Positions 61,051 to 64,000 of a stretch of DNA of 64,000 nucleotides are shown here, one piece after another. Source of the DNA: Orthonyx spaldingii (Eukaryota > Chordata > Aves > Passeriformes > Orthonychidae); the NCBI GenBank assembly GCA_013397795.1, contig VZTJ01002637.1, positions 86,485 to 150,484 on the forward strand, given 5' to 3'. Numbering within the stretch: the first letter of the stretch is position 1; every line of letters begins with the position of its first letter. The notes under the pieces are model-generated. The model saw only the letters and a list, made by a program, of their open reading frames with translations, was not told the DNA's origin and did not search any database. Position numbers and translations under genes: made by a program.

Positions 61051-61605
61051 TGTTCTGTGTCGCTGCCGGTCACTGCCGGTTCTCAAGCTGCCCGGTGGCT
61101 TGAGTGCAACCCTTTTGTGCTCGGCTCTCTGCCGGACCTCTGCAGCCCTCAGGCTCAGCAGCTTTTGGACCCTGGCAACAGCTCGAGCAGGCACAGCTCA
61201 TCCAGGGGAGCTGGCAGCAGCAGGTGGAAACAACGTAGCAGCACGGCCGGGAAGGAGCGAGAAAGACTCAATGTAGCAGCAACTCCAGGTTTATTGGCAA
61301 CCGAAAGAGGGTGCTACAAAGAGCCAGCATCTGAGGGTGTGCAGGGGCTTAAAAGGGGCAAGAAGAGTGGGCAGTCCAAGGGGAGGAACAAGGGAATAAG
61401 CCAATAGGGGAAGATTACGTAATCGGGAACATCCAGTGGGGGAAACAAGGGGAGGAATACATTAATCCAACCAATCAACAGAACCTGGTAACAGAACCTT
61501 TGAGTGACTGATGAATATTAAAATAACTGTGAGGGGACGGGGGAGGAGATGGAGCTTGATAGACACCTGTGAGTGGCGGGAAACTACCCCTACCTGCCTT
61601 CCCCA
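61051..61605 (-). mobile_element. Endogenous retrovirus LTR, minus orientation
   Basis: A GC-rich, CG-containing block. On the minus strand it reads like an LTR. The U3 holds direct promoter-type words and a TATA-like 'cttttaagcc' (plus 61348-61356). About 55 bases later comes a clear polyadenylation signal AATAAA (plus-strand TTTATT at 61290-61295), followed by a roughly 240-base R/U5. The plus-strand left end is tgttct/tgtgtcgctgccgg (61051-61058). The right end is provisionally 'ccttcccca' at 61605, next to a purine-rich minus-strand stretch ('ctgagggggatgggg') that could be a polypurine tract. If so, internal proviral sequence would lie to the right. No target duplication found; family not named. 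Confidence 0.65.
61290..61356 (-). promoter_or_regulatory. LTR polyadenylation signal and TATA-like box, minus strand
   Basis: On the minus strand TTTTAAG (plus 61348-61354) precedes AATAAA (plus 61290-61295) by about 50 bases, the spacing expected for a TATA box and a signal within R. This pair sets the minus orientation of the LTR. Confidence 0.55.
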
Positions 61606-61901
61606 TCCCCCTCAGACTCACTGTCCTGAGGGGAATAGTTTGTCCATTTTATTTCTTTATTAACCCACATGGAGAAGGCAGGTGTGGCAGATTGTCCATC
61701 GTTCCCTGTGACCACAGCCACTGACTGGGTCACCGCCAGAGTTCTGAAAATAGGTCTTGGCTGGAAGAGACATGGGAGAATTTTTTTTTGAGAAGTAACA
61801 GCTAACACAGAGATCCAAAAAGAATTGAGACATTGCAATGCTTGTAACTGCAAAACTTCAAAGTCTGCAGGCATGCAACTCACCAAAAGCATATTAGGCA
61901 T
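61590..61901 (-). other. Minus-strand open frame abutting the LTR, possible proviral remnant
   Basis: A 103-codon minus frame ends inside the LTR edge with an acidic tail ('YSPQDSESEGDGEGR') and contains 'TGNDGQSATPAFSMW'. I recognise no family. Its position just before the LTR, on the LTR's own strand, would fit the 3' end of a proviral internal region. A pyrimidine tract and 'cttccag' on the minus strand (AG at plus 61761-61762) precede the more coding-like second half, like a splice acceptor. It could equally be a chance frame in GC-richer DNA. Not called as a gene. Confidence 0.3.
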
Positions 61902-61905
61902 GCAT

Positions 61906-63448
61906 GTTTTCTGGAGACAGTTAAGTTGTCAGATTGGCATACACAACAGCTAGGGTGCTAAACTATGGCTCAAATAGTAATACTGCTGTTTCTTGCATAA
62001 AATAAAAGCAAATATCTCTCATGATTCAGTCTACAAATGTTTTCTGTGTTTCAAAGACAGCTTCTTCAAGGATTTCATATTTCTTAGGACATACAAAAGG
62101 ATAAGAAGAAAGACAAAAGCCAAAGTTCTTTCTGCCATCTGAGTATTCCTGTGATTGCAACAAAGTGTCTGAGTACATAAGATATTCTCCTGTAAGGTGA
62201 AATGAGATAAGATCGGTGCAAAACCTTGCTGGCTAAAATCTATTTACTACCTATTTACTAGCTGACTATGTAGTCAGCTTAGCATAAGCAGATCCAGTTG
62301 GAAGTTTTATTTTGATTTCTGCCTAGGAAGCCTGCATAGAATGCTGTTTTCTAAAATCTGAACAAATTATGTGTTAGAAATATAAATGTTTACCATCTGC
62401 TAAGAGGCTTCTGCCTTTTGTCCTATTGTTTCTTTCTCCACTGATAGGAAATTTGATTAATAGGCAAGTGAATACTTAACATAAATCTTCACAGTAGTAT
62501 TATGGTTTAACTTTTTGATTTATTTCTGCAATACAATGTCATTTAGATTGGACCTCCATCACAGTATGTGAATAGAAAAGGAAAAACTAAGGAGAAAAAG
62601 GCAAGATATGATTAAAAGTTTGATCCAAAGCACATGAAAAAAAACTCACTAATTTTATGGGCTTTAGATCTGGCAATTTCATGTTTAAATACTTTGAGAA
62701 GCAAAAACTCCTTTGCTCAAGGACACATTTTATCTATGACCAAAAATCAAAATGCATGTTTTCAGTGTTAAACCAGGACTCTAACCAGAGAGTCACACAT
62801 ACTCTTTTCTTTATAATTTTATTTACTGAAATTCAAGGAACATTTCATTTTTATGAGATCATATACTACAAACTTTCCACTACAGCTCTAATTCAGAAAA
62901 ATGTTATGCTTCTTAAGTCTTGCTTCCTAACTCTGTTGCAGTAGTTCTGTGTTCCTTATCATAAAAGCTCAATGTGTTTTCTTCTTAGCGTTTTACTGGG
63001 ATGATATCAGAGATAGTGGTGGGAGAAGAATGTGTGTAAGGGAGAACTCACACTAAAATCCATTTGGCTTTCCAAAAAATATATCGAAGAAATCTGTGTG
63101 TGACTCAAGAAAGCATGCAAAAAGCACCCTAGAACACCTCCGACAGTCTGGACTTTCTTAGTATCAGATACTTGTAAAGGTATTACAGAAAATAGTTAAT
63201 TGGATCTGAACTGAATATACTCTATTTTAAATAGAGTTTTATGACTTTACGACCTTCACAGAAAAGTTGAAATCCGGGTAGATTTGCTTATAGAGAAGGA
63301 TACAGAGAAAATTCATATCTACAGCAGTGTTTAAAAAAATATCAAACCCACCCTCACTGCTTACGCTGCAGTTTGAACATTTTCATATAAACAAACATTT
63401 TTATTACTGACTTGGTTGATGCCCTTTGTGCTCCTTCATTCTTATGTA
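61906..63448. other. AT-rich sequence with no recognised feature
   Basis: Return to AT-rich composition. The 95-codon plus frame at 62657-62944 has no recognisable domain. No retroviral internal sequence was seen here, so any provirus to the left is short or badly decayed. Confidence 0.5.
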
Positions 63449-63449
63449 G

Positions 63450-63556
63450 ATACGGCACTTATGGACATGGTTTCGTGGTGAATTGGGCAAGTGTGAGTTT
63501 AATAACTGGGCTCGATGATCCTAGATGTCTCTTTCAATCTGAAAGATTCTTTGAGT
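63450..63556 (+). mobile_element. CR1 LINE terminal 3' fragment, plus strand
   Basis: It reads 'ggcacttatggacatggttt', 'cgtggtgaattgggcaagtg', 'actgggctcgatgatcctag', 'atgtctctttcaatctgaaa' and 'gattctttga'. This is the CR1 3' end of the 'ggcactta ... ctcgatgatc ... attctatga' subtype. It overlaps a 61-codon open frame (63412-63597) that is not a gene. Confidence 0.85.
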
Positions 63557-63559
63557 CCG

Positions 63560-64000
63560 TAACTATTTTTAGTTTTCTTGTCATTATGTTGTGTTAAATA
63601 TTATAATGCATCATTATATCTGCATCATTATGCTGCAGATAAACTCAGGTTAAGACTTTGTTTTTCTCTGGCGCTAATATCGCACAGTGGTTTTAATACT
63701 TTTACATGGTTTGATATCACCAAGTAGGTTGAAATGCAGCTGTTCCTTTTCCTTGTTTTCCTACAAGATCTTGAAAAAATAGAACCCCTCTTTTCTTATT
63801 GGAAGGGAGAAGTGATGAGGTGAGAAGTAAGTTGTAATCCATAATTATTCTCTTAGTTACAGGATAATTGTTTCATCTGTACGTGTCTTTAGTTCTGTTC
63901 ATTTCCTAGGCTGAAAAAGCAGTCATGGTTACAGAAAAGTTGAAGTATTTTTTCTTTTAGAAAGGCTTCAAAACTTTATTCCTGATTTTTTTTTTTTTTT
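63560..64000. other. Unique-looking sequence to the window edge
   Basis: Nothing was recognised. It ends in a T run of at least 14 bases at the window boundary. Confidence 0.5.

Overview
This window looks like avian, non-genic, AT-rich DNA, either a gene desert or the inside of a very large intron. The best organism evidence is a set of CR1 (chicken repeat 1) LINE copies. Several end in the bird-typical 3' block 'ggtcccttccaa ... attctatgattctatg', and there are also avian-style LTRs of endogenous retroviruses. A songbird or related neoavian bird fits, but I cannot fix the species from sequence alone. I found no host protein-coding gene, rRNA, tRNA or CRISPR array. The open reading frames are short, low in complexity, run across N gaps, or lie within or antisense to CR1 copies.

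Layout. 1-9.65 kb is AT-rich unique-looking sequence with only A/T runs and a CAAA-rich tract (3.7 kb). 9.68-10.38 kb is a very diverged CR1/L3-like relic on the minus strand. 11.96-12.67 kb is a pyrimidine microsatellite with a 518-base N gap. 14.56-15.42 kb is a TTTA microsatellite followed by a plus-strand CR1 that carries an exact 243-base duplication around a single N, almost certainly an assembly error. 20.3-20.96 kb is a plus-strand CR1 with part of the ORF2 C-terminus. 23.15-23.43 and 25.885-26.07 kb are minus-strand CR1 pieces, and 26.99-27.05 kb is a plus-strand CR1 tail. 27.97-28.04 kb is a poly-C tract with a 36-base gap. 28.1-41.8 kb is unique-looking apart from a CCAAA-rich tract at 37.3 kb. 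41.80-41.99 kb is a minus-strand CR1 piece. 45.976-46.349 kb is a well-bounded solo LTR with a 6-base target duplication. 48.43-48.87 kb is a GC-richer, probably repeat-derived block. 51.2-52.05 kb (with reverse transcriptase remnants) and 54.66-55.39 kb are plus-strand CR1 copies. 56.78-57.02 kb is a probable minus-oriented LTR. 58.78-58.88 kb is poly-T with a 4-base gap. 60.13-61.9 kb is the most GC-rich part: a long minus-strand CR1, an A/C-rich tract, a minus-oriented LTR and a short flanking open frame. 63.45-63.56 kb is a last CR1 tail.

No functional gene system can be assembled from these parts. The CR1 copies are 5'-truncated and frameshifted and the LTRs are solo or boundary-ambiguous. 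The most useful results are the precise solo LTR, the assembly artefacts, the ancient relic and the LTR-flanking frame near 61.7 kb. I saw no sign of a previously undescribed biological system.
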